From a virus: a DNA stretch of 30,787 nt. The notes beneath the pieces are model-generated. The model ran no database searches, was not told the DNA's origin, and worked only from the letters and a program-made list of their open reading frames with translations. The stretch covers positions 1 through 30,787 of the IMG/VR virus record IMGVR_UViG_3300032322_001369. One strand, 5' to 3'. The position numbers and the translations under genes were made by a program. Positions 1 to 7,911 of this stretch are shown one piece after another (the stretch's first letter is position 1; the number at the start of each line of letters is the position of its first letter).

Positions 1-282
1 GAATACACATTCGATTTCGATGGTGTTAACACAGATGTAACCCTTACCGAAGTTAACTTTAACCTATTATATGCTCAACCCGGACTTGGATATAGTGGTT
101 CCGACACCCATAATATTAACATACCAGCAGGAACACCGGGACAGAGATTAGTCGTTGTTAATGTTTCTAACAACTGTACATTGACTATTAACGGCGGCCC
201 GCAAGTTACCGTTAGCAGCGGCCCAGCAGAATTTATCTATAGTGCTAATGACGATTGGATATCATTGTATGGCACGGTGTAA
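1..282 (+). CDS. C-terminal part of a structural protein (5' truncated)
   Basis: Frame 1 is open from the first base to a TAA at 280-282, giving the last 93 residues of a protein that begins outside the window. The visible part is rich in Thr, Asn, Val and Gly, with alternating hydrophobic residues and almost no Lys, as in beta-structured tail or fibre proteins. It ends in the residues DDWISLYGTV. The 314-904 gene follows in the same direction after 31 bases, and the next three genes are also structural, so a tail/baseplate or fibre role is likely. No domain family can be named from this fragment. Confidence 0.7.
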   Translation, partial: EYTFDFDGVNTDVTLTEVNFNLLYAQPGLGYSGSDTHNINIPAGTPGQRLVVVNVSNNCTLTINGGPQVTVSSGPAEFIYSANDDWISLYGTV

Positions 283-287
283 TAGAC

Positions 288-295
288 GGTAAATA
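288..295 (+). promoter_or_regulatory. Weak T4-type late promoter motif
   Basis: GGTAAATA sits in the 31-base gap before the structural gene at 314. It matches the TAAATA core of the T4 late -10 element but not the first two bases. If used, transcription would start near 301, leaving a short leader that contains AGAGAG. Confidence 0.3.
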
Positions 296-313
296 TACTA
301 AAGAGAGCGGATT

Positions 314-904
314 ATGGCCATACAAACAATCAATATAGGTAATGTAGTCAACGACGGATTAGGCGATGACCTACGAACTGCGTTTCAAAAAGTAAATGCA
401 AACTTCACTGCTCTGGATGCAGAATTAAGTGTAACGGGAAAAAATATACCCGAAACAGTAAATGGTGAAGGAATTTTCAAACAAAAAACAGGCTTAAATC
501 TAGAATTTAAAAAGCTAGTTGCAGGGAATAATAAAATCTTACTTTCTTCAACTAGTGATACAGTTTTAATTACAAATAATCAGCCCGATGCATTTACCAA
601 AGTAATAACAGAAAGCGGAATAGCATCTGCGGTACCTACGGGCACCAGTGTATCAGCTAATACTATATTAACTATGCAAGGGGGTAATAATCTTAGCGTT
701 ACCTCTACAAATAATGTCATAACCATAGATACAGATCTACCTGTTACAAATATCCTACGGAATATAGATTTTGGTCCAATATCTAACGATTTTGACAATG
801 CTGTTCAATTCAATATGTCTGCATCAAATATAGATTTTGGATCGATAACTATTCCTAGTAGAATATCCTTGGATGTTGGAACTATTCTGACACCGTCGAT
901 CTAA
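314..904 (+). CDS. Probable tail/baseplate or fibre structural protein
   Basis: A 196-aa protein. Residues about 5-35 carry the pattern NDGLGDDLRTAFQKVNANF, which recurs at the start of T4-like marine phage virion proteins and is thought to be an attachment module. The rest is Thr/Asn/Ser/Ile-rich with repeated short strands (for example two copies of NIDFG near the C-terminus), consistent with a beta-rich fibre or wedge component. It follows a truncated structural gene and precedes the 920-aa structural gene by 9 bases; the AAGGAG before that next ATG overlaps this stop codon. A related N-terminal pattern appears in the 3673-4287 product. Virion role is inferred from composition and context; the exact position in the particle is unknown. 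Confidence 0.65.
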   Translation: MAIQTINIGNVVNDGLGDDLRTAFQKVNANFTALDAELSVTGKNIPETVNGEGIFKQKTGLNLEFKKLVAGNNKILLSSTSDTVLITNNQPDAFTKVITESGIASAVPTGTSVSANTILTMQGGNNLSVTSTNNVITIDTDLPVTNILRNIDFGPISNDFDNAVQFNMSASNIDFGSITIPSRISLDVGTILTPSI

Positions 905-913
905 GGAGTTTGA

Positions 914-3676
914 ATGACTATATCCTGGGCTACGGCAGCTGGAAGTTTAGGAACTTTCCAAGAAAGACAAACTATATCTATACCAATTAGTGCTGCATCA
1001 GATATAGGTAGTGTAACCTACGAGATAATTTCGGGATCGCTGCCTCGAGGTTTAAGATTAGATGGTTCTTTTATAATAGGTACACCGACCGAAGTTAGAA
1101 AATATACAGAGAGTAGATTTGTCATAAGGGCCAAAGATACATCCGATCTCGAAGATCGAACATTTTCTATATCGATAGATGGATCAGATGCTCCTCGATG
1201 GATCACTGAAGAAGGATTTTTGCAGGTGGGCCAAGGTGAAGCTTATTATGCTCTGGATAATAGCTATATCGATTTTCAATTAGAAGCTAGAGATACAGAC
1301 GAGATAGCCGGGGATATCCTAGAATATTATCTTGTTCCCAACGGAGGCGAATTGCCTCCCGGGCTAACTCTTACTCCGCAAGGACGAATATACGGTTTTA
1401 CCGATCCTATTTTTGCTGTAGAATATAACGAGAATTCCACAGGTGCATATGATACTGGCGCATTTGATGTTTTACCATTAGACGTTCCTCAGGCTAGGTC
1501 TAACGGATTCGATAGTTATTTCTACGATGCCGTGACTTTTGACTACAATGAACCGGTCAGGTCTCCTAGAAGGCTTAGTCGCCCATATGCATTTGTAATT
1601 TCTGCCACAGACGGTAGAAATGAAATACGAAGACTTTTTAAGATTTATGTAGTCACTGAAGAATTTCTCAAAGCCGATAACAGCATAGTTCAAGTAGATA
1701 CTAATCTATTTAGAGCAGATTCATCGGGCGACAGAGTACCTCAATGGATCACTCCTGGATATCTGGGTCGAAGAAGAGCTAATAATTATCTAACTATATT
1801 TTTAGATGTATATGATCCTGCTGAATTTACCGGTACTATAGTTTACTATAAATCTGATACTAATCCAGGCAGTTATAAATTAAAAGAAACTGGAGAGATT
1901 ATTACAGATGGCAAATATGAAATATCAGATATATTGCCAAAATTTACCTATAACCTTCGAGGTAATTGGTCAAACGCTGTTAATTATAAAATAGGCGATG
2001 CTGTGATTTATAACAGATTAACCTGGGTCTGTATCGCAAATCATCTAAATCAAACTCCGGCGGAAAACTCTTATTGGTCAAACGAGTTGATTAACACACA
2101 GTTAGGACAATTTACTGCGCCCGATTCATCCTATTGGGAAGTGATAGAAAAGGAAACAGACAGCGTATTTCCACCGGGTCTAACCCTAGATAATCTTTCG
2201 GGTGATTTAGCCGGTAAAGTTCCTTATCAATCGGCAGTTACACAGACTTATAAATTTACAATGATCGCAGTAAACTTTCCTGCTGACCTCACGGAATCAA
2301 CTCTACGAGGAGATTGGAATTCAACTTCTACATATTTCGAAGGCGAATCTGTAAGATACGAAAGTTTTATATATGTAGCTATCGCAGATAATCAAAATCA
2401 AACACCGGATGTTTCAACTGACTATTGGAGACTAGGTGTTTCTACAGCAGAAAAAACATTCACTATAGATATTATAGGAGAAATAGAAAGTGCTATCGAA
2501 TGGGTCTCTGACAGTGATCTAGGCACTATAAAACCAAATCAACCTAGTAGAAAACAACTAGAAGCAAAAAGTTTATTATACGGAAATCTAGCGATTTACG
2601 AATTAGTAAGTGGCACACTGCCACCTGGATTAAGTTTATTAGGAACAGGCCTAATAGTTGGCAAAGTAAGACAGTTCGGCGATCTTAACGATGGCATTAT
2701 CGGTCTTACTAGATTTTACGAACGTACCGATAGTATAAATGCCAACGAAGACAGTTCTACAGGATCGCGTGCCTATACTACTACTTTTGACGACGACACA
2801 ACAACATTCGATAAAAAATTCACTTTCAGAGTTAAAGCCAGAGATACAGCTAATTATGCCGAATCTATCAAAGAATTTTCTATTACTGTTGTAACTGATA
2901 ATCAAAAAACCTTTGCTAATCTGTATATGGTTGCTTTGCAGTCCAAGTCAAATAGATTAAATTGGTTTAACTTTATTACAGATGCAAATATTTTCAAAAT
3001 AGAAGACATATACAGATATGGCGATTCTAATTTCGGTGTTCAATCAGAAATAAAAGTATTGGTTTTTGCAGGAATAGAAAGCGTAGATGCAGTAAAATTC
3101 GTGCAGGCTATGAGCAGAAATCATTATAGAAAACAGATTAGATTCGGTGAAATAAAGAAAGCACTGGCTAAAGATCCTATTACACAAGAAGTTGTTTATG
3201 AAGCAGTATATGTAGAGATCGTTGATGAATTCGAGACCAATGGCGTTAGTATCAGTGATACTATTAATCTACCTGATAATATAAACAGCAAAGTAATTAT
3301 CAGCTACGATGCTATTAAAGTAGACAGCGATATACCGTTTGCCAGCGACAGCGATCATCAGCGCATATTTCCAAATTCAATAAAAAATATGAGAAAACGT
3401 ATTAGGTCTATCGGGGATCGAGATAGAGATTTTCTACCTCTTTGGATGAGATCTACGCAGATTACTTCACCGGTAGAATTGGGTTACACCAAAGCATTAG
3501 TCCTTTGCTACGCCAAATCGGGCAAAGGAGATTATATTATCAGTAGGATTAAAGCCAGCGGTTTTGATTTCAAAAAAATAGATTTCACAGCAGATCGTTA
3601 TCTAATTGACGTTTTAGACGGTGAAATAGAGAATAAATACCTTGCGTTCCCACAACGCGGAGAAAAATTACCATGA
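914..3676 (+). CDS. Large tail/baseplate protein with Ig-like and CBM-like repeats
   Basis: A 920-aa protein. Four motifs of the putative-Ig (He_PIG) type are visible: LPRGLRLDGSFIIGTP near the N-terminus, LPPGLTLTPQGRIYG, FPPGLTLDNLSGDLAG and LPPGLSLLGTGLIVGK. Two copies of a roughly 40-residue module start at about residues 349 and 465. Each has the pattern RG(N/D)W, an aromatic-x-x-G(D/E) step, V-Y, an aromatic, then NQTP and a Tyr-Trp end, resembling carbohydrate-binding module 5/12. The C-terminal third is basic and less repetitive. Such modules on phage tails usually bind surface glycans, so a role in host adsorption is inferred. The start is preceded by AAGGAG, and the stop overlaps the next start as ATGA. 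Confidence 0.75.
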   Translation: MTISWATAAGSLGTFQERQTISIPISAASDIGSVTYEIISGSLPRGLRLDGSFIIGTPTEVRKYTESRFVIRAKDTSDLEDRTFSISIDGSDAPRWITEEGFLQVGQGEAYYALDNSYIDFQLEARDTDEIAGDILEYYLVPNGGELPPGLTLTPQGRIYGFTDPIFAVEYNENSTGAYDTGAFDVLPLDVPQARSNGFDSYFYDAVTFDYNEPVRSPRRLSRPYAFVISATDGRNEIRRLFKIYVVTEEFLKADNSIVQVDTNLFRADSSGDRVPQWITPGYLGRRRANNYLTIFLDVYDPAEFTGTIVYYKSDTNPGSYKLKETGEIITDGKYEISDILPKFTYNLRGNWSNAVNYKIGDAVIYNRLTWVCIANHLNQTPAENSYWSNELINTQLGQFTAPDSSYWEVIEKETDSVFPPGLTLDNLSGDLAGKVPYQSAVTQTYKFTMIAVNFPADLTESTLRGDWNSTSTYFEGESVRYESFIYVAIADNQNQTPDVSTDYWRLGVSTAEKTFTIDIIGEIESAIEWVSDSDLGTIKPNQPSRKQLEAKSLLYGNLAIYELVSGTLPPGLSLLGTGLIVGKVRQFGDLNDGIIGLTRFYERTDSINANEDSSTGSRAYTTTFDDDTTTFDKKFTFRVKARDTANYAESIKEFSITVVTDNQKTFANLYMVALQSKSNRLNWFNFITDANIFKIEDIYRYGDSNFGVQSEIKVLVFAGIESVDAVKFVQAMSRNHYRKQIRFGEIKKALAKDPITQEVVYEAVYVEIVDEFETNGVSISDTINLPDNINSKVIISYDAIKVDSDIPFASDSDHQRIFPNSIKNMRKRIRSIGDRDRDFLPLWMRSTQITSPVELGYTKALVLCYAKSGKGDYIISRIKASGFDFKKIDFTADRYLIDVLDGEIENKYLAFPQRGEKLP

Positions 3677-4287
3677 CAGAAAGACTAACAACCAGCAGAG
3701 TCATTTATAATATTGATGTGAATTTTCCTGTAGCAGGTCAGGATAATGATACACAGACATTTAGAGATAACTTTGACACCATTTATAATGGCCTCTACGA
3801 AGCTAACAGGGAGCTATCCGATCTGTTGGAAAATACGGCCAAAACAGATACCGATAACAGTTTTAATTATAAACTTCTAAACGAAGCTTATACACAGAAT
3901 TTTATCACAAGAAAACGACAGATAGTTGTAACATCAGCTAATAGAGAAATAGATTTTGAACAAGGGCAATATCAAATTGTAAGAATACAAGAAAATTCTA
4001 GTCTTGTGTTTAGAAATTTTCCTACGTTAGATGATCCAGATATCAACGTTGTATCGGGGGTTGGTAAAGTAACTTTAGAGATATACCTAGATACAGCAGC
4101 CACAGAAAACAAAACAATCGTCTTTACTACAGAAGGCGGTACTGTTTTTAAGAAAAATTCTACTTTTCCAGTAGTAGGCGCAAGTCCTCAAATCACTCTA
4201 ACTTCTAAGACCAATCCTATAATCGTAGAAGTTTGGCAGCACGATTCTGATAATATTTTCCTAAATTATTTGGGTAGCTTCAGCTAA
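3673..4287 (+). CDS. Probable virion structural protein
   Basis: A 204-aa protein whose start overlaps the stop of the 920-aa gene (ATGA), implying translational coupling. Residues about 13-50 (VNFPVAGQDNDTQTFRDNF, then a Tyr/Asn/Leu-rich helix) resemble the N-terminal attachment pattern of the 314-904 product. The C-terminal 120 residues are beta-rich, with many Thr, Val and Ile. This is the last of the four structural genes before the small-gene region. A tail or baseplate accessory role is likely from context. No catalytic motif is visible. Confidence 0.6.
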   Translation: MTERLTTSRVIYNIDVNFPVAGQDNDTQTFRDNFDTIYNGLYEANRELSDLLENTAKTDTDNSFNYKLLNEAYTQNFITRKRQIVVTSANREIDFEQGQYQIVRIQENSSLVFRNFPTLDDPDINVVSGVGKVTLEIYLDTAATENKTIVFTTEGGTVFKKNSTFPVVGASPQITLTSKTNPIIVEVWQHDSDNIFLNYLGSFS

Positions 4288-4521
4288 ATGTTTCATCCAT
4301 TTGTAAACGATCTATCTCATCTAAAAGATTCTGAAGTAGAATCTAAACTGCTGGAAGTTACCAAAAAATATCATGCGGCAGCAAGATTAGGTAAAACTGA
4401 ACTGTTGACACAATTAAGTACATTTGTTACAATATACAAAGAAGAAATGTCTAAGAGATATTTTAGAAAAAATCAAGGACAAACTGATACTGATTTGGAT
4501 CAACTGATCAATGTGGACTGA
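4288..4521 (+). CDS. Conserved small phage protein, function unknown
   Basis: A 77-aa, mostly helical, charged protein that starts immediately after the preceding stop codon. It begins MFHPFVNDLSHLKDSEVESK and ends in an acidic tail with the motif LDQLINVD. From memory, proteins of this shape (a helical DL-x-x-L segment and an LI-(N)-(I/V) end) recur in T4-like cyanophages and pelagiphages near structural genes. Its last 11 bases overlap the next gene. No domain is recognised. Confidence 0.6.
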   Translation: MFHPFVNDLSHLKDSEVESKLLEVTKKYHAAARLGKTELLTQLSTFVTIYKEEMSKRYFRKNQGQTDTDLDQLINVD

Positions 4522-4987
4522 AACTAATACTGAAGAACAATTAATAAAAGGCATTTTAAAACATGGTCCGGACATTCTGGATTATTGCCTATGTTCTGAT
4601 GATCTAACACAATACATAGATCGAGTAAATCTAGAACATCTAAATTATCCTGTACCCCCAAAAACCGTAAACAAAGACAATTGGTTTATTCCTAGAGAAT
4701 ATCAAGATATGGACATCGAAGGATTTTTAGTGAATCAATGTCCAGAAGAAAATTATGACAGATTAATCAAAGAAATAAATCTTTATAAAGAAAATAATCT
4801 TTTGTCCGTGCTAAAAACAGTTAAGTATATTGTTGACACACTAAGAAAAAATAATATAGTGTGGGGTGTGGGACGTGGAAGTTCAGTTGCAAGTTATGTG
4901 CTCTTTTTAATAGGAGTCCATAAAATAGATAGTGTTAAATATAATCTACCTATAGAGGAATTTTTTAAGGAGACTAAAAATGGGTAA
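4511..4987 (+). CDS. Stand-alone fragment resembling bacterial DNA polymerase III alpha (DnaE) palm
   Basis: A 158-aa protein. Its C-terminal half matches the segment leading into the DnaE active site: a helix RLIKEINLYKENN, then WGVGRGSSVASYVLFLIG, then a KYNLPIEEFF stretch. In DnaE the equivalent GPGRGSxAGSLVAY and LLFERFLNP segments come just before the catalytic PDxDxD motif. Here the protein stops before that motif, so it cannot be a polymerase by itself. The N-terminal 80 residues are unassigned. It overlaps both neighbours (11 bases upstream, 8 bases downstream), so it appears to be an intact small gene rather than debris. It may bind nucleotide or DNA, or interfere with the host replisome; the function is inference. 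Confidence 0.65.
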   Translation: MWTETNTEEQLIKGILKHGPDILDYCLCSDDLTQYIDRVNLEHLNYPVPPKTVNKDNWFIPREYQDMDIEGFLVNQCPEENYDRLIKEINLYKENNLLSVLKTVKYIVDTLRKNNIVWGVGRGSSVASYVLFLIGVHKIDSVKYNLPIEEFFKETKNG

Positions 4988-5210
4988 AACATACACAAGT
5001 ATGCGAGGTAAAGAGGTTGATCTAGAAAAACTGGCTCTTAAAAATGAAAAAGAACCTGCCGTGGGCAATGCCAAAATGAATGCTCGTGGAGATATCATCG
5101 GGACCGGCGGAAAGGTCGTTAAAACTAGAGAAGAGATCCTACAGGACTATTATAAAAATAATCCTAGAGCGATTAAGGAAGAATTAGGTTCTCGAGGTAA
5201 TAAGAGGTAA
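4980..5210 (+). CDS. Conserved small basic phage protein, function unknown
   Basis: A 76-aa, very hydrophilic, Lys/Glu/Arg-rich protein starting inside the end of the DnaE-like gene (8-base overlap). Notable stretches are MGKTYTSMRGKEVDLEKL, then NARGDIIGTGGKVVKTREE, ending with basic residues. No transmembrane segment, Cys pair or known motif is visible. It lies directly before the co-chaperonin gene (2-base gap), which it may be cotranslated with. Similar small proteins occur in T4-like marine phages. Confidence 0.6.
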   Translation: MGKTYTSMRGKEVDLEKLALKNEKEPAVGNAKMNARGDIIGTGGKVVKTREEILQDYYKNNPRAIKEELGSRGNKR

Positions 5211-5212
5211 TT

Positions 5213-5611
5213 ATGACAACTGCCTACGATGTAAAACATATAAAAATTCGTGCGTTACATGATGACGTGATTATCACAGATATGGATCTAGGAGAACAGG
5301 TAACTTCGGGCGGTATTGTAATTTTAAGTGATAACGGTAAAGCACACGGAGTTAAACCTAGATGGGGTAAGGTATACAAAGTAGGCCCCGAACAACAAGA
5401 CATCAAAGAAGGCCAGTGGATTCTAATAGAACATGGTCGCTGGACTCGAAAGATTAAAATCGACGACGGCGATGGCGAAAAAGAAATTCAAAAGGTTGAA
5501 GTTGCCAGCATATTAGCCATAGCTGATGAAAGGCCTAATGATGCTTACATAGGGCAAGAATTCGGTCACGGTTCGAGCACAACTATACGCCCAGAAGATT
5601 TTATAGGATAA
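5213..5611 (+). CDS. 31: GroES-like co-chaperonin (T4 gp31 type)
   Basis: A 132-aa protein, longer than bacterial GroES (about 97 aa) and close to T4 gp31 (111 aa). Residues about 10-20 (IKIRALHDDVII) match the first GroES strand. Residues about 24-46 form the mobile-loop region with GGIVI, the hydrophobic tripeptide that docks on GroEL. The segment WGKVYKVGP matches the GroES VGxG core strand. In T4, gp31 replaces host GroES so that the major capsid protein folds inside GroEL; the same role is inferred here. No GroEL gene is in the window, so it would work with host GroEL. The stop overlaps the next ATG by one base (TAATG). Confidence 0.85.
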   Translation: MTTAYDVKHIKIRALHDDVIITDMDLGEQVTSGGIVILSDNGKAHGVKPRWGKVYKVGPEQQDIKEGQWILIEHGRWTRKIKIDDGDGEKEIQKVEVASILAIADERPNDAYIGQEFGHGSSTTIRPEDFIG

Positions 5612-5850
5612 TGGGCTTTAAAAAAAATTGGGATTTGGCTGACATCGCCAATCAGATACATTCCCTATCAAGAGAATGCAACAGTCCATATAACGACGGG
5701 TTCACTTCTTTTGAATTCAAAAAAGAGTTATATCTTCTTAAAAATATCATAGACAATGCAATAAAAAACTCTCCGGATTTCGGAGAGTTGGAAAAAGACT
5801 GGTTGCAATCACAAGAAAAAAAACGTATTATTAATATTCTAAAGTCCTAA
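5611..5850 (+). CDS. Small hypothetical protein
   Basis: A 79-aa helical, charged protein that starts on the last base of the co-chaperonin stop codon, indicating coupled translation. It begins MGFKKNWDLADIANQIHSLS and ends QEKKRIINILKS. Composition and predicted helices suggest a small soluble protein. No catalytic motif or membrane segment is visible, and the family is not recognised. Confidence 0.6.
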   Translation: MGFKKNWDLADIANQIHSLSRECNSPYNDGFTSFEFKKELYLLKNIIDNAIKNSPDFGELEKDWLQSQEKKRIINILKS

Positions 5851-5859
5851 GGAGACACA

Positions 5860-6270
5860 ATGACCAACCCTTTTCGCGACCAAGAAAAGTTTATGCGGGC
5901 CTGCGATCAAAGCACAGAGCTCTTCAATCAAGATCAATTTAGAATGTACCTCAAGTTGATCGAAGAAGAAAACAGAGAATTATCCGTTGCAATCGATAAC
6001 AACGATAAAGTAGAATCTCTAGATGCATTAATAGACATTTTAGTTGTCACTATCGGAGCTATCCATAGTATGGGGGCTGACGCAGAAGGTGCTTGGAAAG
6101 AAGTTATGCGTACTAACTTTGCCAAGATTGACAAAGACACGGGCAAGGTTCGCAAGCGTGAAGACGGTAAGGTTCTTAAGCCGCTGGGTTGGGAACCTCC
6201 AAATTTAAAGCCTTTTGTCGCAAAAGATAACGGCAATGGCTGGATCTCTCCGGAAGTAGATGTGCTATGA
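5860..6270 (+). CDS. mazG: MazG-like nucleotide pyrophosphohydrolase
   Basis: A 136-aa protein with an AAGGAG ribosome-binding site upstream. Residues 36-40 (EENRE) and 52-55 (ESLD) give the EExxE...ExxD metal-binding arrangement of the all-alpha NTP pyrophosphohydrolase (MazG/PRA-PH) superfamily. Helices LDALIDILVVTIGAIHSM and AWKEVMRTNFAKID follow, as expected. The C-terminus (KVRKREDGKVLKPLGWEPPNL) matches phage members of this family. Such enzymes hydrolyse (d)NTPs to monophosphates and PPi; in marine phages they are proposed to affect nucleotide pools or host stringent signalling. The last 4 bases overlap the next gene. Confidence 0.8.
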   Translation: MTNPFRDQEKFMRACDQSTELFNQDQFRMYLKLIEEENRELSVAIDNNDKVESLDALIDILVVTIGAIHSMGADAEGAWKEVMRTNFAKIDKDTGKVRKREDGKVLKPLGWEPPNLKPFVAKDNGNGWISPEVDVL

Positions 6271-6701
6271 AGATAGGATTTACTTGCTCAACTTTTGATT
6301 TATTTCATGCAGGGCATCTTCTTATGCTAGAAGAAGCCAAAAAGAAATGTGATTATCTTATCGTAGGATTACAAACTGATCCCACTATCGATCGTCCGAA
6401 AGAAAAGAACAAACCTGTGCAAAGTGTGTTTGAGCGTTTTGTACAACTAAAGTCCTGCAAGTATATTGACGAAATCATCCCCTATGCTACAGAAAAAGAG
6501 TTAGTAGACATCTTGCTTTCTTATCCTATTAATGTTAGAATACTAGGAGATGAATATGAAGAAAAAGAATTCACAGGCAAGTACGAGTGCATTGCCAAAG
6601 GTATCGAATTTTATTTTAACAGGCGAGAACACAGCTTCTCCACAACCGAACTTCGAGGACGAGTCGTTGCCGCCGAAGTCGAAAAAGGATTGAAACAATG
6701 A
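6267..6701 (+). CDS. Cytidylyltransferase-family protein (TagD / glycerol-3-phosphate type)
   Basis: A 144-aa protein, the size of TagD-type glycerol-3-phosphate cytidylyltransferases (about 130 aa). The N-terminal Rossmann strand and motif GFTCSTFDLFHAGH contains the HxGH catalytic signature (His14, His17). The C-terminal signature FSTTELRGR (residues 124-132) corresponds to the ISSTxxR motif that binds the CTP phosphates. These enzymes join CTP to a phosphorylated alcohol or sugar; the actual substrate here cannot be read from sequence. It overlaps mazG upstream and a small membrane protein downstream by 4 bases each, so it is part of a tightly coupled operon. Confidence 0.8.
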   Translation: MKIGFTCSTFDLFHAGHLLMLEEAKKKCDYLIVGLQTDPTIDRPKEKNKPVQSVFERFVQLKSCKYIDEIIPYATEKELVDILLSYPINVRILGDEYEEKEFTGKYECIAKGIEFYFNRREHSFSTTELRGRVVAAEVEKGLKQ

Positions 6702-6886
6702 CAATAGACGTAGCGGCTGTATTTTTGGCCAGCAGTATTTTAGTAATGCTAGCTGCTATAGTATGGGTGGCGGCTATTTTAGTTGTTAACAATCTATTAC
6801 ACAAATATTGGAAACCTTTCAATATATATAGAATAGTTGACCCCGATGGACGATTTGAGAACAGAGATAAAAATGAAAGATCTTAA
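6698..6886 (+). CDS. Small single-pass membrane protein
   Basis: A 62-aa protein with one strongly hydrophobic segment, about residues 5-31 (VAAVFLASSILVMLAAIVWV and onward), followed by a hydrophilic, charged tail. Its start overlaps the cytidylyltransferase gene and has an AGGA site upstream. It probably sits in the inner membrane with a short N-terminal end. Function unknown; small membrane proteins of this kind are common in phage early regions. Confidence 0.6.
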   Translation: MTIDVAAVFLASSILVMLAAIVWVAAILVVNNLLHKYWKPFNIYRIVDPDGRFENRDKNERS

Positions 6887-7037
6887 ATTTATCACGGCCG
6901 GAGAATACATGAAGCAAGAAGAGGAACATAGAGAACCTCCAGAGGCTTGTTACATCATAGAAGGCGATTGGGCAGAAAACACAGAGGAAAAAAATGAAAG
7001 AACTATGGGTAGAGAAATACAGACCAAAAACAATTAA
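6873..7037 (+). CDS. Small acidic hypothetical protein nested between two genes
   Basis: A 54-aa frame starting at ATG 6873, chosen over upstream in-frame TTG 6837 and ATG 6846 because it limits the overlap with the previous gene to 14 bases. It overlaps the start of gp44 by 44 bases, which is long but seen in T4-like genomes. The protein is very acidic (MKDLKFITAGEYMKQEEEHR at the start). No motif is recognised. Weak Shine-Dalgarno support and the overlap make this call less certain than its neighbours. Confidence 0.45.
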   Translation: MKDLKFITAGEYMKQEEEHREPPEACYIIEGDWAENTEEKNERTMGREIQTKNN

Positions 7038-7911
7038 CGGTTATGTATTTAGAGACGAACATCAACGTAAACAAATAGAAACTTGGATCAAAGATAAAAG
7101 TATTCCTCATCTTTTGCTCAGTGGTTCGGCAGGCATAGGTAAAACTACCCTTGCTAAAATTCTTGTTCAAGAATTAGGAATCGAAGATTACGATGTTCTA
7201 GAAATCAACGCAAGCCGAACTAACTCAGTCGATGATGTTCGAGATAAAATTACAAACTTTGTCCAAATGATTCCGTTTGGACCTTTTAAGGTGGTGCTAT
7301 TAGATGAAGCTGATTATCTTAGTCCGAACGCTCAAGCAGCGTTACGTGGGGTCATGGAGGAATATCATGCAACTGCTCGTTTCATCCTCACCTGTAACTA
7401 CCCTAATCGTATTATCCCTGCTATACACTCACGATGTCAAGGATTTCACGTTGAGCGAACGGATCTTACTGAGTTTACCGCTCGTGTTGCTACTGTTCTT
7501 GTTGAAGAGGCTGTGGAATTCGATCTTGAGACGCTAGACAATTATGTTAAAGTTACCTATCCCGATCTTCGAAAGTGTATAAATCTTATACAACAGAACG
7601 TTCAAGACAATAAACTTGCGGCTCCGAATAAGGGAGATGCGGGGGAAGCTGATTGGAAATTCGATATGGTGAAGTTGTTTAAAGAAGGAAAAATCAACGA
7701 AGCTCGAAAAATGCTCTGTGGGAAATTAAGAGCAGAAGAAATGGAAGAAGTATTTGTTTGGTTATACAATAATCTGGATATTTTTGGTTCCGAAGAAAAT
7801 CAAGATAAAGCTATTTTAATAATTAAACAAGGTTTAGTAGATCATACCTTAATTGTAGATCCAGAAATTAATTTATCTGCTACTCTAGTCAAACTTGCAA
7901 GGATCGCCTAA
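6994..7911 (+). CDS. 44: Clamp-loader large subunit (T4 gp44), AAA+ ATPase
   Basis: A 305-aa protein (T4 gp44 is 319 aa). In order it shows WVEKYRP near the N-terminus, Walker A GSAGIGKT (44-51), Walker B LLDEAD (102-107), sensor 1 TCNYPNRI (133-140) and SRC (146-148) with the arginine finger, as in replication factor C-type loaders. With gp62 it uses ATP to open the gp45 clamp and load it on primer ends. A GAGG site lies 7 bases before the ATG. No gp62 gene is seen next to it, unlike T4, where 44 and 62 are adjacent; the ferredoxin gene follows instead, starting on the last base of this stop codon. Confidence 0.93.
   Translation: MKELWVEKYRPKTINGYVFRDEHQRKQIETWIKDKSIPHLLLSGSAGIGKTTLAKILVQELGIEDYDVLEINASRTNSVDDVRDKITNFVQMIPFGPFKVVLLDEADYLSPNAQAALRGVMEEYHATARFILTCNYPNRIIPAIHSRCQGFHVERTDLTEFTARVATVLVEEAVEFDLETLDNYVKVTYPDLRKCINLIQQNVQDNKLAAPNKGDAGEADWKFDMVKLFKEGKINEARKMLCGKLRAEEMEEVFVWLYNNLDIFGSEENQDKAILIIKQGLVDHTLIVDPEINLSATLVKLARIA

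Noticed and set aside
4511-4987. DnaE-like gene as a decayed pseudogene
   Set aside because: It has a clean frame and overlaps of 11 and 8 bases with both neighbours, as expected of a maintained phage gene.
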